This document shows positions 1 through 12,876 of a stretch of DNA of 64,000 nt, in pieces. Source of the DNA: Rhizopus arrhizus (taxonomy: Eukaryota > Mucoromycota > Mucoromycetes > Mucorales > Rhizopodaceae); assembly GCA_024220505.1 (NCBI GenBank), contig JAKZZE010000004.1, positions 2,108,001 through 2,172,000 of the forward strand, written 5' to 3'. A program made the position numbers and the translations under genes. Position 1 is the stretch's first letter. Each line of letters begins with the position of its first letter. The notes beneath the pieces were generated by a model. That model worked only from the letters and a program-made list of their open reading frames with translations. It searched no databases and had not been told where the DNA came from.

Positions 1-2569
1 CTTGATGTGCAAGAGATGAAAAAGAAGAAGCTCTGGATAGTGAAGGGTTGCTTTGAAAAGACAATGATTTAAAAGAAGAAGTTATACTTCCTCTTCTTTT
101 GACTGGACGAGGTGATAAATTATAATTCTGATCTTGGTTGTTGGGAAGTTGACTTGCTGATGAAGCGAACAAACTGATGACTTCATCTCCATAAGTAAAG
201 TGTTCAAAAACAAGTCCTTCAAGCACCTGTAGCTGTTTTTCTTCTACAGGATTCATGGGATGATTTGAGCTGGTGCTTGTCCTTGGTGCACTTTCATCAG
301 AGGACGTTTCGGCTTCAGAAAATCGGTGCTGGCCTGAAGAAAGGCTTAGATGTCTTTGCACTGCGGCTGAGATGATGTCGCTTCTTTGTCGAGAACACGA
401 TGAGGCTGCAGATGAGCGTGAGGCGACTGGATTGTTGTAGAAAGGTCGTGGTACGTTGCTTTGATGAGATTGGACACGACAGTGTTTGCTTTTAGGCAAA
501 TCCAACTTTCGAGGCAGTCTTCCGAGCACCTGAGAAGAATTAATGGATCCTTGGCCTTGCACGATATTCAAGAATTGTTGCTCGTCAAAATACTTGAGTG
601 CAGCCCAGGAAGGATTTAAAAAGGAAAATTTTTTTTTGATTGAATTCAAGTTTTCTATCATAAAATAAGTAATTGCTCTATAAAAGAATCTTATCATTCT
701 CTATCTTACGTTTTCCTATACCACCATTTTCAAGCATACCATGTAAAGGTCTTTCAGGTGCAGGTAATGTACCTTTAGTGCCTTGTTTCAAAGGTTGTTT
801 GCCTTTGACAAGACGGCAGATATTTCGAGCAATGCAAACACCAGAAATTGTGGCTGCATAGCCTGTCTTTTCTTCTACCACATTTGTCACATCACCTCCA
901 GCAAAGATGTGTTCATATTTCCAGTGTTCAAGTTGCAACGTGGGCTTGACTCTTATACGACCCCATGTATCAATACAGTCATCTAGAGAACAGTCCGGGG
1001 TACTGTTGGTAAACAGACCGGTATTGGGACGGGTACCCGTGGCAAAAAAGACTTTATCGTAATTGGAATAGACACGCCCGCTTGAACCAAGATAAAAATT
1101 GGTGCCAGTTGAATTAAAATCAATGATTTTTTCATTACAAACTACTTCTACACCAAGTTCCTCTAGATATTTTCGAGCCATACTTTGCTGATAAGATTCA
1201 CTTCTATTGACAACATTAGGATGTGAGTCTACCAAAGTGACATGCTTTTTAGGGTAAGCGCCAGGAAAGGTATGTTGAGAGATTTCAGAAGCTAACTCAC
1301 AGCCGACTAATCCCCCACCTATAAACAAAAGGCATGTGAGAAAAAAAAATTTAGTCATCCAAATTCAGATTATTTTACCGATAATTAAGACTCGACGTGC
1401 CTTGAGTAATTCAAGATAGGTTTCTTCTAAACCCGACATTCGATATAAAGAAGAAGTGTCTGATGATTTAAGCTGAGATGAATAAGAACTTCCAGTTGCA
1501 ATCACAAGGTACTCAAAGTCAACCTTTGAAAAAAAAAAAATTAATATATTTCATTTATACCAGTCTCTTATTACCTGTTCATCATTGACAATGATACTCT
1601 TTCCTTTATTACAGAGTTCTTCTGCATATCCGATGATGACTCTACCATTTCGAACATAAGCATCATGTCGTACTCTTAAGGAACTAGATTGTTCAGGATT
1701 TACAATTTTTCTAACGATACCAGGTGTGTATTCAAATGAATCTAATTTCAAATATAAGATCTTGTGAAATCATTCTAAAAGGACAATTACCTTTTGTATC
1801 AATCAAGGTCACATAAAAACGTGGCATTTGATCGAGAATTGAAGCAACCGTAAATCCCTACAATAAAAAAAAAAGTATTGTAAGTAAGCATATCAAGTTT
1901 ATTATAATGATTAATAAAGAAATTACTGTAAATCCACCACCAACAATGACTACATGAATTTGATTATTTTTAATCATTGTAGGGTTGATATTTCTGCATT
2001 TAAAAAGAAATAAGGTTAAAATTCAATTGATCTTTGTGTTACTTGTAACTTACTCGATTGGAACGTCCATTGTTTGAATAAATTCAGATAATTTTTGTTT
2101 CTATTTCATCACACAAAACAATTAAAAATAAAACAATCAAAACAGTCTGATATCTTACCAGCATATCCAAGACTTGTGTTTCTGTTTCTTCCAAGATAGT
2201 GACTGCATCTATTCTATCGACAATAGCCCATTGTAGTGCTTGAATGTCTTGTCTCACCTTTTCTTGTGTTGTTACATTTAACTCCAAAGGTGAGCCTTTG
2301 GCAAGAAAAGTCTTGTATATTCTGTGAAGTGATGCTTCGGCTATTTTTGAATCATTTTCGTGTTTTAATTGACCTAAGGCCTCAATAAATAATAAATTTT
2401 CGTGAGACCAGGTCTGTCGAAGGAAGGCCTCAAATGAGCATAATAATTTTGGATTAGAAAGTACTTGTTGTAAAGTGTAAGATGTGTTGGATATAGTAGA
2501 ATCAGTACTGGATGTATCAATTGATGTAGATGATGATCGTGAATGTTGTGACATTTGGCTATAATTCAT
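1..2569 (-). CDS. RGS domain fused to FSP1/AIFM2-like FAD/NAD(P)H oxidoreductase (3' end outside window)
   Basis: Eight exons read in frame on the minus strand: 2569-2159, 2100-2054, 1993-1927, 1857-1791, 1741-1575, 1523-1379, 1318-710 and 654-1 (open at the window edge). The first exon gives a Ser/Thr-rich leader, then an RGS domain (about residues 30-150, SFEAFLRQTWSHENLLF). The last RGS helix (KLSEFIQTM) is supplied by exon 2. Exons 3-7 encode a two-dinucleotide-fold oxidoreductase: FAD site VGGGFTGFTVAS (split over an intron), second Rossmann site IIGGGLVGCELAS, ATG motif, and the FAD-closing motif AGGDVT. This matches the AIF/FSP1 family, which reduces quinones with NAD(P)H. RGS domains speed GTP hydrolysis on G-alpha. 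Exon 8 adds a Ser-rich, low-complexity tail of more than 200 residues. Without splicing at 710/654 the frame stops at 678. The fusion is inferred from frame-preserving introns; two overlapping genes remain possible. Confidence 0.72.
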
Positions 2570-3762
2570 AAATTTTATATAAAAAGGAACGAAAAAATAT
2601 AAAGCACAAAAATAATAAAAGAGAAAGCGTCAAATAGAAATAAACAGAGATTGATTTTATACAGGGATGGCTCTATCGAATGGAGCCGGAAAAGGGCCAC
2701 AGTTGATTGGGTAAAAAAGGTTTTATTCCACTTTGAGTTGTCTTTGTGCTCTAGTGATAAATAGGGAATAAGTGTTATCTTTTGCCCGCCAAAAAAAAAA
2801 ATACAATGTAAATGGCATGATTATTTTAACCAATCGGATAATGAAATAAACACTCATACGCTGAGTTCATTCTCCCATTTTTTGGTCCCCCTCATTACTC
2901 TTATAAAAAACTAATGTAAATTAAAAAAATACACTTTGTAAACGTGTTCATTAATAAGATCTATAAAAGAAAAAAGGCGGACATTATGATATTAATATTT
3001 GCTTACAAAAATATTCTTATTATTAACTATTATTTCTTCTATATTATTATAGACTTACATAAGATGTTTTATCATTCATATTTTTAGTCTTCATTGATAT
3101 GATCATTAGCAACTATAAGGATATTTAGTGGTTTCATTTTATAAATTACGCTATAAAGTGTACGGAGTTCCTTAATTTGCTCCTAACTTCTTTTGATCTC
3201 TTTGTTTCTCTTTTTTTTTTTTTTTTTTTTTTTCCTTACATAAGCTTTGTCAATGTTGGCGTCATAGAATACAATATCCAACTGCGAGCGGGAAAACAAC
3301 AGGTGGAGGTACCCCGGCTTGTCTAAAAAATCTTGACTACCACCAACTATAAAATTAAGTCTGAGTATGCCTTTCTTTTGATTCCCAGTTGAGCAACATC
3401 AGCGTACTATTTTTAATGTAGAAGCAGAAAGAAGCTTTACAGTTTGAATAAGAAAAAACGTGATATTATGAAACAGGCTTTGTAACATACATTTATTTTA
3501 TTTTAGCGAAAAAAAAAAAAATAGGGTGACAATAGATCAGACATTACAGTATGGAATTGATATTTATCTGACATACTTCCTCTCAGAGAAAGGGTCCTTT
3601 ACAAATATTTTTAATTGTCAAGATTCTAGCCTGAAAATCTACAATAGATCACAGCCATATTTGAGTCTATTACCTTCCCCCCTTTTTTTTCTTTTCTTTT
3701 TTTTTTTTTTTTTTTTTTTTTTTCGTGAAACATGTCACTTTATGTCAACCAAATGTTCTCAA

Positions 3763-3875
3763 TTACCATTCATATTTAACGTTGGTTACCATTCGTTTTA
3801 TAATTACAGTTACCATTGGTTTTATAATTACATTTACCATTCGTTTTATAATATCAGTTACCATTCATGTTTTAG
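3763..3875. repeat. 24-bp minisatellite, about 4.6 copies
   Basis: Direct tandem copies begin TTACCATTC at about 3763 (diverged), 3786, 3810 (TTACCATTG) and 3834, with a partial copy at 3858. Copies differ by one to a few bases. The period is a multiple of three, so an open frame runs through it with a repeating Tyr-His-x-Phe-Tyr-Asn pattern; I do not regard that frame as a gene. Confidence 0.85.
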
Positions 3876-4670
3876 CTCAAGTAGGACGCTTTTATTAAAA
3901 TTTCATGATAGAAAACGATTTCTCTCAGAAATTCTTTAATAATATATTCATTATTTTGAATTCATCTTGATAAAATTCAGGAGTAGAATGTTATTGCTTT
4001 CACATCTTCAAAAAAAAAAGATGAACAATACTGGACCTGATTCACTTGCCTTTTCAGTATTACATAAAATGACGTAGGCAGACTCTTTATGCAAGAAATG
4101 TAACAATATTAAACAGAGAAACGTTATTAAAGCATGATGCTGGCGTAATTTACTTTTTATTTTCTTGAGTTACTGTTAAGGAAAACTGTTGTATATGTCT
4201 TATATACTTCTTTCTTAAGAAGCTTAAAAATATTCTAAATGTCCATTTAAAGCTCAGTCTTCTATTTCTCTTTTACATGGTGCTCCCTGCATCGCGAGAC
4301 ACTCCATTCATCTTTCTCCAGATCATCTATACAGGCTAAAAGTTTGATCGACCTGCATTGAATCTGATTTTCTCAAAATACTCATTGTTCTCTTTCTGTG
4401 GACTGTAGCAGAACTCATGCATGTCTATTTAGTTGTTTTGTTTATAACTGCTATATGCCCTTTTGAATGCTTAATGAATGGAGCGTATAGCTTTAAATGA
4501 AGACAATTTACAATACAGTAGGATATTAAAATAAGCATCGTCTTACATATCTATTTTGTCTAAAAAAGTATTAAATTAATAAAATATGGGTGAGTTTTCC
4601 TTAATTGTACGTGATTTAACTGTATTGCTTTAAAAAACTAAAGATATTGTGGTTCTCTATATTTTAACTA

Positions 4671-4870
4671 CGCATCTTTCATTTCTTCCCTTAATTTCTT
4701 CCATTTTGATTGAATGTTAATTAATACCTCCAAAGGCTTCATTTCAAAAAGAGAAGGGCGATGAACATCCTCTAATACACAAAATCAACTAGCAGATTCC
4801 CCATAATCAACGCTATCATTGAATCCACAATCTGTCAGAAAGGCTTTTTCCAAGAGGTTTTCATCCTTCA
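4671..4870 (-). pseudogene. Short coding-like relic, family unknown
   Basis: The minus strand reads about 65 codons with protein-like composition (LEDVHRPSLFEMKPLEVL, then KWKKLREEMKDA) ending at a TAG at 4668-4670, with one internal TGA. Nothing upstream forms a start or clean exon, although a second coding-like stretch (about 4870-4990) lies in another frame. It looks like the 3' end of a dead gene or element. I do not recognise the family. Confidence 0.3.
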
Positions 4871-6056
4871 AGAACCATCATTATTGATAGAATATACATT
4901 ATGTTTAAGAAAATTGGGCTCTTCATTTAAAAACAGAAAGGTTCGCTTGTCATAATAAATGTGTTGAATATATAAAAGAAAAATACGCTTTCTGCCAGAG
5001 AGTCATTAAGAAGCCATTCTAGCTTAACGATATTATAATACTAAAGGGAAACTAATATTTTCTCACATCGCAACAAAGTATTTAAACTTAAAAATAAAGA
5101 CTGGACTATTTCTATACCAAAAACCGTATCCTTCTTCAGAAAATGATATAATGGATTCAACTGCAATCCAATAAAACAAGATGATTCAGCTTCTCTCATC
5201 CACGCATTTTTTTTATCAACTTGTGAACGATATAAGCAGTCTATTTCGGGGTAATAAAAGTATTCTCTTGTCTAAGACATAAAGTATTGATTGTGAATTG
5301 AAAAAGATGTAATAATAAATTTGATTGAAGAAGAGTTTTTTTTTAAAAAAAAAAAGCAAGTCGCGTATCATATTATCTGCACTTATTTTTTCGTGCGTAT
5401 AGTATTTTGGCACAACGTGGTTCTTGCTGTTACCTTTAGTTGGTCAGTGCATTACTGCATGAAGTTGTAAAGTGTATGTCTTTTTTTTTGCACACAGAAA
5501 ATAATATTACGTAAACATCATGTTGAGATATACCTTTAGTTCTTGTTAAAGTGCGTTTTATATCATACTGACTTTAATGAGATGAGTGGTTCTATTTGAG
5601 CGTGCTATTCAGCTTGCAAGTAAAAACATAAAAAATAAAGCATAGTATCTTTGTTGCTTTCATTCTTATGCATTATTTTCCTTAATAGTAAATAGGACGT
5701 GGCTGTTAATGAAAACCAGACCATCTAAAAGCACATGAAGGCCATGTTACACATATCAAGGCTTTTGTGTGATGTAAAGAAGAAGGCAATAGATTTTTTC
5801 CAATACTGCAATTTATTACTTTATTTGGTAATCAAGCAAAAAGTTCATTTTTAACAAAAAAAAAAAAGTATCAACTTTAAAGATTTAAATTATAAAACAA
5901 TCATAGGAGCTGTGTAATACAGTTTATTATGTTAAATGCAACAATGAACATCGTACAAAGTAATATCAATAAATCAATTAATGTAGACAAGGTCCTTTTC
6001 CCTTTTTTTAATGATTTTTGTTACAAAAAAAATATTTTACTGGCGGTAACATACTG

Positions 6057-6089
<33 letters not shown>

Positions 6090-7247
6090 ACATACTGCTT
6101 TTTTGGTAAAAGATTGAATATTATATTGGATGAGGCCAAATGTGCACAACTGTATACAAATGTACCTGGTTAAGTATGCAAAGGTGTACACAATTGTATA
6201 ACATTGGCTTATCGAATAAGCATTGATAGAATGTAAATCCCTGCTCTTTCAATGCTTCTACCGTTGAATTTGATCAAAAGGATTTAGCAAGGTAAAATTA
6301 TTCAAAGCTAAACAAATCAACAAAACATGCCTTCTTTGCTTTGGAAAAATAAAAAATAAAAAATATGGTATAAATACTTAGATGAATACTTACTATGATA
6401 GGAGTTTATTACCGACGCTATGATTTTTGTAATACAAGTCATAAAGTTTACTGTTTTCGTACCAAGAAAAAAAAATATACAAACATCAAATGAAGAAGAT
6501 GCGTCACTAAATGTTTAAAGCGGACATATATCTCGATACAATTAAAGAAAAAAAAAATAATACATACATTTTAAATTCTTTCATAAAGATATTTCTCTCA
6601 GTAAATCCTGAAAAGGTTACCAGTCTGTTGATCAAACTAATCAAAAAAAAAAAAAAAGTGATCTAATTCTAATAAAGTAAGAGAACAAAAAAAAAAAAAT
6701 TGTTAAAAATAGTCCAAAAATGGACATAGAGAATAGATGCATAATAGTAGACAAAGCTTTGTTGGATGAGTAGCTTCAAAGAGGGAAAGAGAAAATGTTT
6801 ATGAAAAACAAGTTTAATGTATCACAATAAATGTGAATGATTATTTTTATCGTGTATTCCATCGTGTAGCTATAACCTTAAATAATAAATTAGCTTGCAT
6901 ACATGCAGTAAATATCAAAAAATAGAAAGGAATTCTGTAAAAGAAATGCTAACTTGTAGTGCGTAAGATTGCAGTATGAATTTGCCTATTCTCCTTTCTT
7001 TCCGTCTCTAAAGTAGTATGCTTGGTATCACATAATGAACGTTTTTATTGCATTTATAATATGTGTATTTAAAAAAAAAACTTTATAGAAACAATAAAAC
7101 ATTTATAAAATAACTTTTTTTTTGTAAGAGAGTTGAAAATTATAGTAAATAATAAAAATAAAAAATTGTTATACAGTTTCTCCATTCGTATACACACACT
7201 CTCTCTATAAGCTTGCTATTTACCACCTCGAATGTCATCCTTGTTTA

Positions 7248-9248
7248 TTAATTTGACGGGTGATGCTGCATATAGTGTTTATTATCTGGTGTCATTGAAC
7301 GTCCAGCGTCAAGAGAACTAGCATCCAAATTTGAGAGTGGAGCGTTACTATTACTGTTATCATTCTGAGAACGCATATATCCGTATTGATGAGGGTAAGG
7401 GCCACTGCTAGTAGAATGTGGGTTGCCGGCGTATCTTTCGTCTGGATGTGAATGTGAATGTGGTTGCTGCTGCTGCTGCGGTTGTTGTTGTTGCTGTTGT
7501 TGTTGTGGCCCTTGTTCCTTACTATTATTCTCTGACCAATAAGGCTTGCTGTCCTGTTGATTATAAACCTCGGTGTTATGATGTGGAGCTCCATCCATTG
7601 GTGGATTTCCTTGACTAGGAGGATGAGGAGGAGGATTATTGTAGTAACCAGCAGAGTCTTGCACGTTTGGTGGAGGAGGGGGAGGAGGCATTGAGTGGGA
7701 AGAATAAGGGTGCATCATATAACCATTTCTGTGTGGTGCATTTTCTTCTTCGCTTCTGCTAGTCATTGGTGGGGGTGGTGCTCCAATGGGAGGATGAGAA
7801 GGATGTGTATTCATCACTGGGTTGTAGGCTACTGGATAAGGGTATCCTCCACTTTGTTGTTGAGGGTGATAAGAGGAATAAGGGTTTGGATATTCGCTAC
7901 TTGGAGGAGGGCCGCTGAGAGAATATCTTGGCTGCTGCATATAACGTTCATCGGGAGGTCCTCCAGCGCCAGCACCAGGATGAGTTACCACTGGAGAATT
8001 TGTACCACCAGCATTCGCGCCTTGACCAACAGGGAATGCAGAAGGCATTGAAGGAATGCCGGCATCCATACTTCTGTATCTTGTATGAGAATCAGCATAG
8101 TGACCAGGGCTTCGGCCACGAACAACTAAGGGAGCAGAGAGACAGTGAGCGACCTTGAACTGTTTGCCCGTTGAGGTGTTTGCGCAAAGCTCAATGACAA
8201 TTTCATAGTATTGTTGTGCAGCTCTTCTTTTACCATTGTTGGCTGTAGCTGTCTTAAATTGCATACGCTCAAAAGTAACAATGTTGTGGTTCGAACCAAC
8301 AGAGGCCAAGTGTAAATTACCACCAGCACTTACTACGCGTGGTTCGGGTATCATTTGGGGCCCCTTATCTCGTTTGGGCGTATGCTGAACGAGTTCAATT
8401 TTTTTATCACTGCCTGAGACACGAGCACTAACACCGATTGAGAAAAAGTCAACTTGATGAATCTCTTGATTTTCTGTTCTCAAGAGACAAGGTACTTCAG
8501 GACCTTGCAACATATAATTTGTACCGTGTACATCAAAAGTAGCACTCACTTGAAAGTAATTACGACGATAGCATGTCCAATCTTGATCCGCACGAAAGAA
8601 TCCACGGTCCATTTTTGCATGTATTTGAATTTGATAACTATTAGATTACACAAGAAATAAAAAGTCAATATTACACAGAAATTTACAGATGAAAAAAAAT
8701 TTTCTTCTCTTTCAAAAAAAAAGTTCTCCCCCAAGGATAAGAATAAAAAAAAAGTTTTAAATAGACTTACCTATTAGACTGCTCAATGTTCCATAATTCA
8801 AGTTCTTGTTTTGTCTGACTAAATGATGGACCTGTTTCAAATGAAAACATGGAAGTTTCAGTTCTTCGGCGTCTCAATGAAGGATTCCCTGTAGGATAAG
8901 GGTTCAAATGAAAAGTAGTGGTTGTGAAACTTGCTGGCCTCGAAGGAAGAGGCGGCCTTCTTCTAATGAGGTCAGGGGCAGCAGTAAGTTTATCAGGAGG
9001 TGGGCTTATAATATCAGGTCTTGGTGTATTGGGTTGAGAACTTGACATTAAGCTAAAGAGAGTTTAGAATGAGAGCAGATTAAACAAAACTAGACTTACC
9101 CAGAAGCAGGCTGAGTAGACATCCCAGGAAGAACAGTAGAATTGGAGGTTGGGTGTTGAGGGTATTCGTTGCCATAGGGATAGCTATTTTGAAGAGACAT
9201 ATAATTACGAGGTGTATCAGGGGGAGAAGTCCACTTGCTATCCTGCAT
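7248..9248 (-). CDS. NDT80/PhoG-family DNA-binding transcription factor (VIB-1/XprG type)
   Basis: Three exons on the minus strand. Exon 1 starts at ATG 9248 (MQDSKWTSPPDTPRNY). Exon 2 covers about 9053-8771 and exon 3 about 8627-7248; both introns preserve frame. The NDT80/PhoG Ig-like DNA-binding domain begins at KMDRGFFRADQDWTCYRRNY and runs through the conserved GKRRAAQQYYEIVIEL block to about residue 330. The C-terminal third is low complexity, rich in Pro, His, Gln, Tyr and Gly, with a Gln run near 7480-7500. Family members control meiosis (yeast Ndt80), heterokaryon incompatibility and proteases (Neurospora VIB-1), or starvation response (Aspergillus XprG). The role here cannot be assigned. 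The shape (N-terminal disordered region, central domain, long C-terminal tail) is closer to VIB-1/XprG than to Ndt80. Confidence 0.85.
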
Positions 9249-10123
9249 GTCTCAAATACTAAAAAAAGAAGAAAAAAGCAGTAAAAATGAAAAAAAGGGA
9301 ATATGAGAGATTTTCAAGGAAAGAAAAAAAAAAATCAAAAAAAAGTGTCTTTGTATTACAGTAAATAATAACTGCTTTTTACACGTGAGGGAAAGGGAAT
9401 ATGCAACGAGATCTTCTTGGTTCTATTTAGGTCCTTGAAAAAAAAAAAAAAAAAAAATAGCTTATTATTGAAATATCAATAACGATTGGTTGGGAGGTTC
9501 AATTTGACAAATTACCGATTATTATCTTAAAAAAAAAAGATTCACATATCTTTTTTAAAAATCATTAGAAAGGAGGTTTTATAAACTAAAATAGAGGAAG
9601 CTTCCTTTTCTGTGTGTCCGTGTCGTCATGCATACGCATAAAAAAATGAAATTGTCGACTTTTTATATTGTGGTACGGCGTCTTTTTTCCATGTAACATA
9701 AATTGTAGCTCTCTTTTTTTCACACTTTATTCTGATCTGTTTCATACGTCATATCCAGTCAGCCTGCTTTTTATAAATTAAAACAAAAGAAAAAAGTTGT
9801 ATTAATAAATGAAGGAGAAAGCATTAAAAGGAAAATGAGCATCTGATTTAGTGATTATTCAATAAACTTTATTCGAGACAGACGTCCTTCTCTAGTGCCA
9901 CCATGGGGGTACCCAAACCGAATCTACGGTTTACTAATAAAAGTAATAATCTAAGGGATAGTGAATAGCAAAGAACAAACAACTTACTCTTTTGAGCATA
10001 TATAAACTATACTATAAAAAGCATATTCCACTTTACTTTCTTTGGTTGTTTTATATCCCAGTAAAATCGTATCATTTAAAGAAAAAAAAAAAAAAAAAAA
10101 GAGGAAAGCCAGTGTGGTTAGAT

Positions 10124-10177
<54 letters not shown>

Positions 10178-12025
10178 CGTTGTGAATATAAGCTGCTTTT
10201 TACATCAAAAAACTGGTGACGCCTAGATTTTCTTAGTCACACAAGTAAGCAGATACTGAGTTTCAGTTTCTTAAACATTCAAAGGCTGAAATGCTGTAAA
10301 TGAAAAAAAAGAAAAAAGCTTAAACACTAAGCTAGCCAACTTTTTTCTAAAAAATGCATATGTACTTTGGCATCAATTCGTGTTGATGAAATGTTTAGTT
10401 AATTTCTTTAGAGAATTAAGTTGTGTGAATAACTTTATAAGCAGTTACTGTGTGTTATTAATAAATTGCCATGAACTCATTGCAATAAAAGCGAATGTTA
10501 GATAAATTAACGCGGCTGCTTTAAAGCATCTTGCAAATGAGTAGTTAGCTATGAATACAAAAGTTACTCTAACCCATTGTTCATATAACCTTATAGTGCT
10601 TAATTTTTGACTATAATAAGCATATATTGGAATTCATTTCAATTGTAACATGTGTCAATAAACGCGTAATCAGCCATTGATAGAGCAAGCACAGTATCAG
10701 ATATATTTTTTGCTCTCTATCTCTCTAATATTAATAACTTGATGGTCTACAAAGACAAAGAATACAGAAATATATTTGTGAGGTTGTCGTATACAACCTT
10801 TTCATATCAATACATAAATGTATTAAGCTTGATCAATATAATCCAATTTATGGTCAGCGAGGAGTAGATTGCAGTAAGAATCATGTAAATTAGTAGCAAG
10901 ATAAAGCATTCTACTCCCTTTCATTTTTTAATATCTCAAAATTTATTTTATTATTAGTGTTTACATTAGAGACTATATACTAAATATATAAAGAAAGTTT
11001 GACATTGTTTACCTTCCACATTACTACAAAACAATAAGAAGTATTTCAATTCTTCATCCACATACTTTGTCTATGAAGACGATACAAATAAACGCCACTT
11101 TCCACACTCCTTTTTTGCTCATTCATAACCATTTCAGTTAAGCCCCGTACTAGCATTACACTGAAGATCCCAGTAACTCAGTTTAAAAACAGCTTTATAG
11201 ATGATCTGCTACCTTCATCTGTCTCAATAAAATTGATTTTGTCCTCCCCTTTCTTTAATACTTTGCCCTTGAAGGTATTAGACTACTGGATTACATGTAT
11301 ATGGAGTATACCTCAAATAAAATTTTAATAATGAAAATATATTAAAGGGGATTACTTTTTGGTATTATTGTACCTATTATTTAATATACTAGAAGAAAAT
11401 TTCATCATTTTACAGGGAGAGAAAGCAGCGAAAAATAACTCCCTTTTTTTTACTCCTTGGCCACTATTTTTTATTAATTCCTGTTCCTCTTTTTTTCGTT
11501 TTCTATTGTTATAGAAATATCATTGTTTTCAGCCATTAATCTTAAACGATTCTCATGCGATATAACTTTCTATTTGTTCCGTCAATTTTATTATTTTTAA
11601 ATAGCGATGAAACTTTCAATGTTAAAAAAAAATTAGTCTTAAAAAAGGACTTCTAGATACAAATATTTATATCATTTTAAAGCATTATATCAAGTTGACT
11701 TGAGTATAAGAGTACTTATGAGACTGTATGTCTTAGTTGATTAAGGAAATAATATTTTCACACTGGCAGAAAGAGCAATAGTATTTTTTGTTATTCTTCA
11801 TCCTTACTTTCATAATATTACAAGTTTTAAAGTTTAGCTGTTCATAGCTCCGACCAAAGTAATGAGTGTTTTACTTTTCGTTCCACATCCTTTAGACTTC
11901 TAGTAACCTGTTTTAAGTCGGCGGTTCTAATTAGGGATAATATGACTCATTTCAGAATAGTCTTGCACAACTTAAAGTGCTTCATCAAGTGTCCTCATTT
12001 CGTAACCTGAGGAAAGCGCGCAGTA
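9249..12025. other. Gene-poor AT-rich interval
   Basis: The first few hundred bases are the upstream region of the NDT80-type gene, with several A runs. A 52-bp T tract lies at 10126-10177, preceded by an A run at 10082-10100. No tRNA-like box pair or convincing coding frame was seen. The stretch at about 11940-12023, just left of the transposon, reads as a protein-like frame (SLAQLKVLHQVSSFRNLRK), so the element may have landed in an older decayed gene or element. Confidence 0.5.
10126..10177. repeat. 52-bp poly(T) tract
   Basis: Uninterrupted run of T. An A run sits just upstream at 10082-10100, separated by a short unique segment. An exact length this long should be treated with care in any assembly. 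Confidence 0.9.
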
Positions 12026-12292
12026 CAGTGTTTTACGTTTAAAATTCTTTTCAGGCTGATCAATCAAAAAGATTTTCTGTGTAGTCAGGTTTTTAGCTCT
12101 CCAATCAAGAAAGTTTTAATTCGTTCAAACTTTTCTATAGTCATGCAATTTTTCATGAAGATGGTGAAGTTTTTTATTTTAAAAATCCAGAGTTAAACAC
12201 AGAAAAAAAAAAAACTTCTAAGAGTAACGGATCCACATTCTACAATTTTCTCTTATCACTGCCTTTGCTGCTTGCTCTATATGGTCTGCTTT
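12024..12292 (+). repeat. Left terminal inverted repeat of the transposon
   Basis: Reverse complement of 16677-16945 with a single difference seen (TATATGG here, TATACGG in the partner). It includes an A12 run and, read on the minus strand, an antisense copy of the last codons of the transposon's plus-strand gene. Confidence 0.93.
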
Positions 12293-12876
12293 GGCTTCGC
12301 TGTTTGCTAAAGGTGTCTTATGGACTTTGTACTTGATCTCTGTCCAGTATTATTCAATATGAGTCGACTAAATTACAAATTCTGTATTATTTATCATAAT
12401 TTACCAGCTTTATAAATGCAGCATTTACTTTCAATGAATCAAGCAATTACAGCAAGTATGCATATACAAGAAACAACCACAAGTAATTTGATACCTCTAA
12501 AGCGCTACTGGAGGCAGCACTTTTTTTTTTTTTTTTATTTCGTCTTGCTACCCCAAACAGCACTTCAGAGGTTCAGTGCTTGGCGTTTAAAAATACAAGA
12601 AAATGGATTTGAAGTAAAATAAATTGAGAATTCCATGCTGAGTAAGGTTTGCTGCTGTACAGTGGAATTTTTAGCTACAGTAAATTCGATAACTGTAAAT
12701 CGCCACTCTACAGTTATTTGCGCTAAACATCAAGTAGTATTTACTTACGTCTTAGTTGTTTATGAGTAAAAAGCATACAAATAAAACAGCACACTTTAAG
12801 AATAATTTAGCCACAATATTTATTAATAACATTTTGAATAAAGTTGAGGACTACTTCAAGTATTTTCATTTAATAT

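Larger units (their letters stand above)
2570..7247. other. AT-rich gene desert
   Basis: No convincing intact gene. The part next to 2569 must hold the promoter of the RGS-oxidoreductase gene. The rest is AT-rich with long T runs (about 3211-3233, 3690-3723, 6059-6084), a 24-bp minisatellite (3763-3875) and a short coding-like relic on the minus strand (4671-4870). Open frames at 3526-3939 and 5929-6117 are driven by homopolymers and repeats and look fortuitous. Confidence 0.6.

Noticed and set aside
3300..3345. Shared GGTACCC motif at 3308, 9905 and 39782
   Set aside because: It includes a palindromic 6-mer expected by chance at this frequency, and the flanking sequence does not align between sites.
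3526..3939. 137-codon plus-strand ORF in the gene desert
   Set aside because: It runs through a T37 tract and the 24-bp minisatellite; composition is repeat-driven and there is no splice or promoter support.
7292..8329. Overlapping ORFs on both strands over the NDT80-type gene
   Set aside because: They are shadow frames of the real coding exon and owe their length to its CAG/CAT-rich low-complexity sequence.
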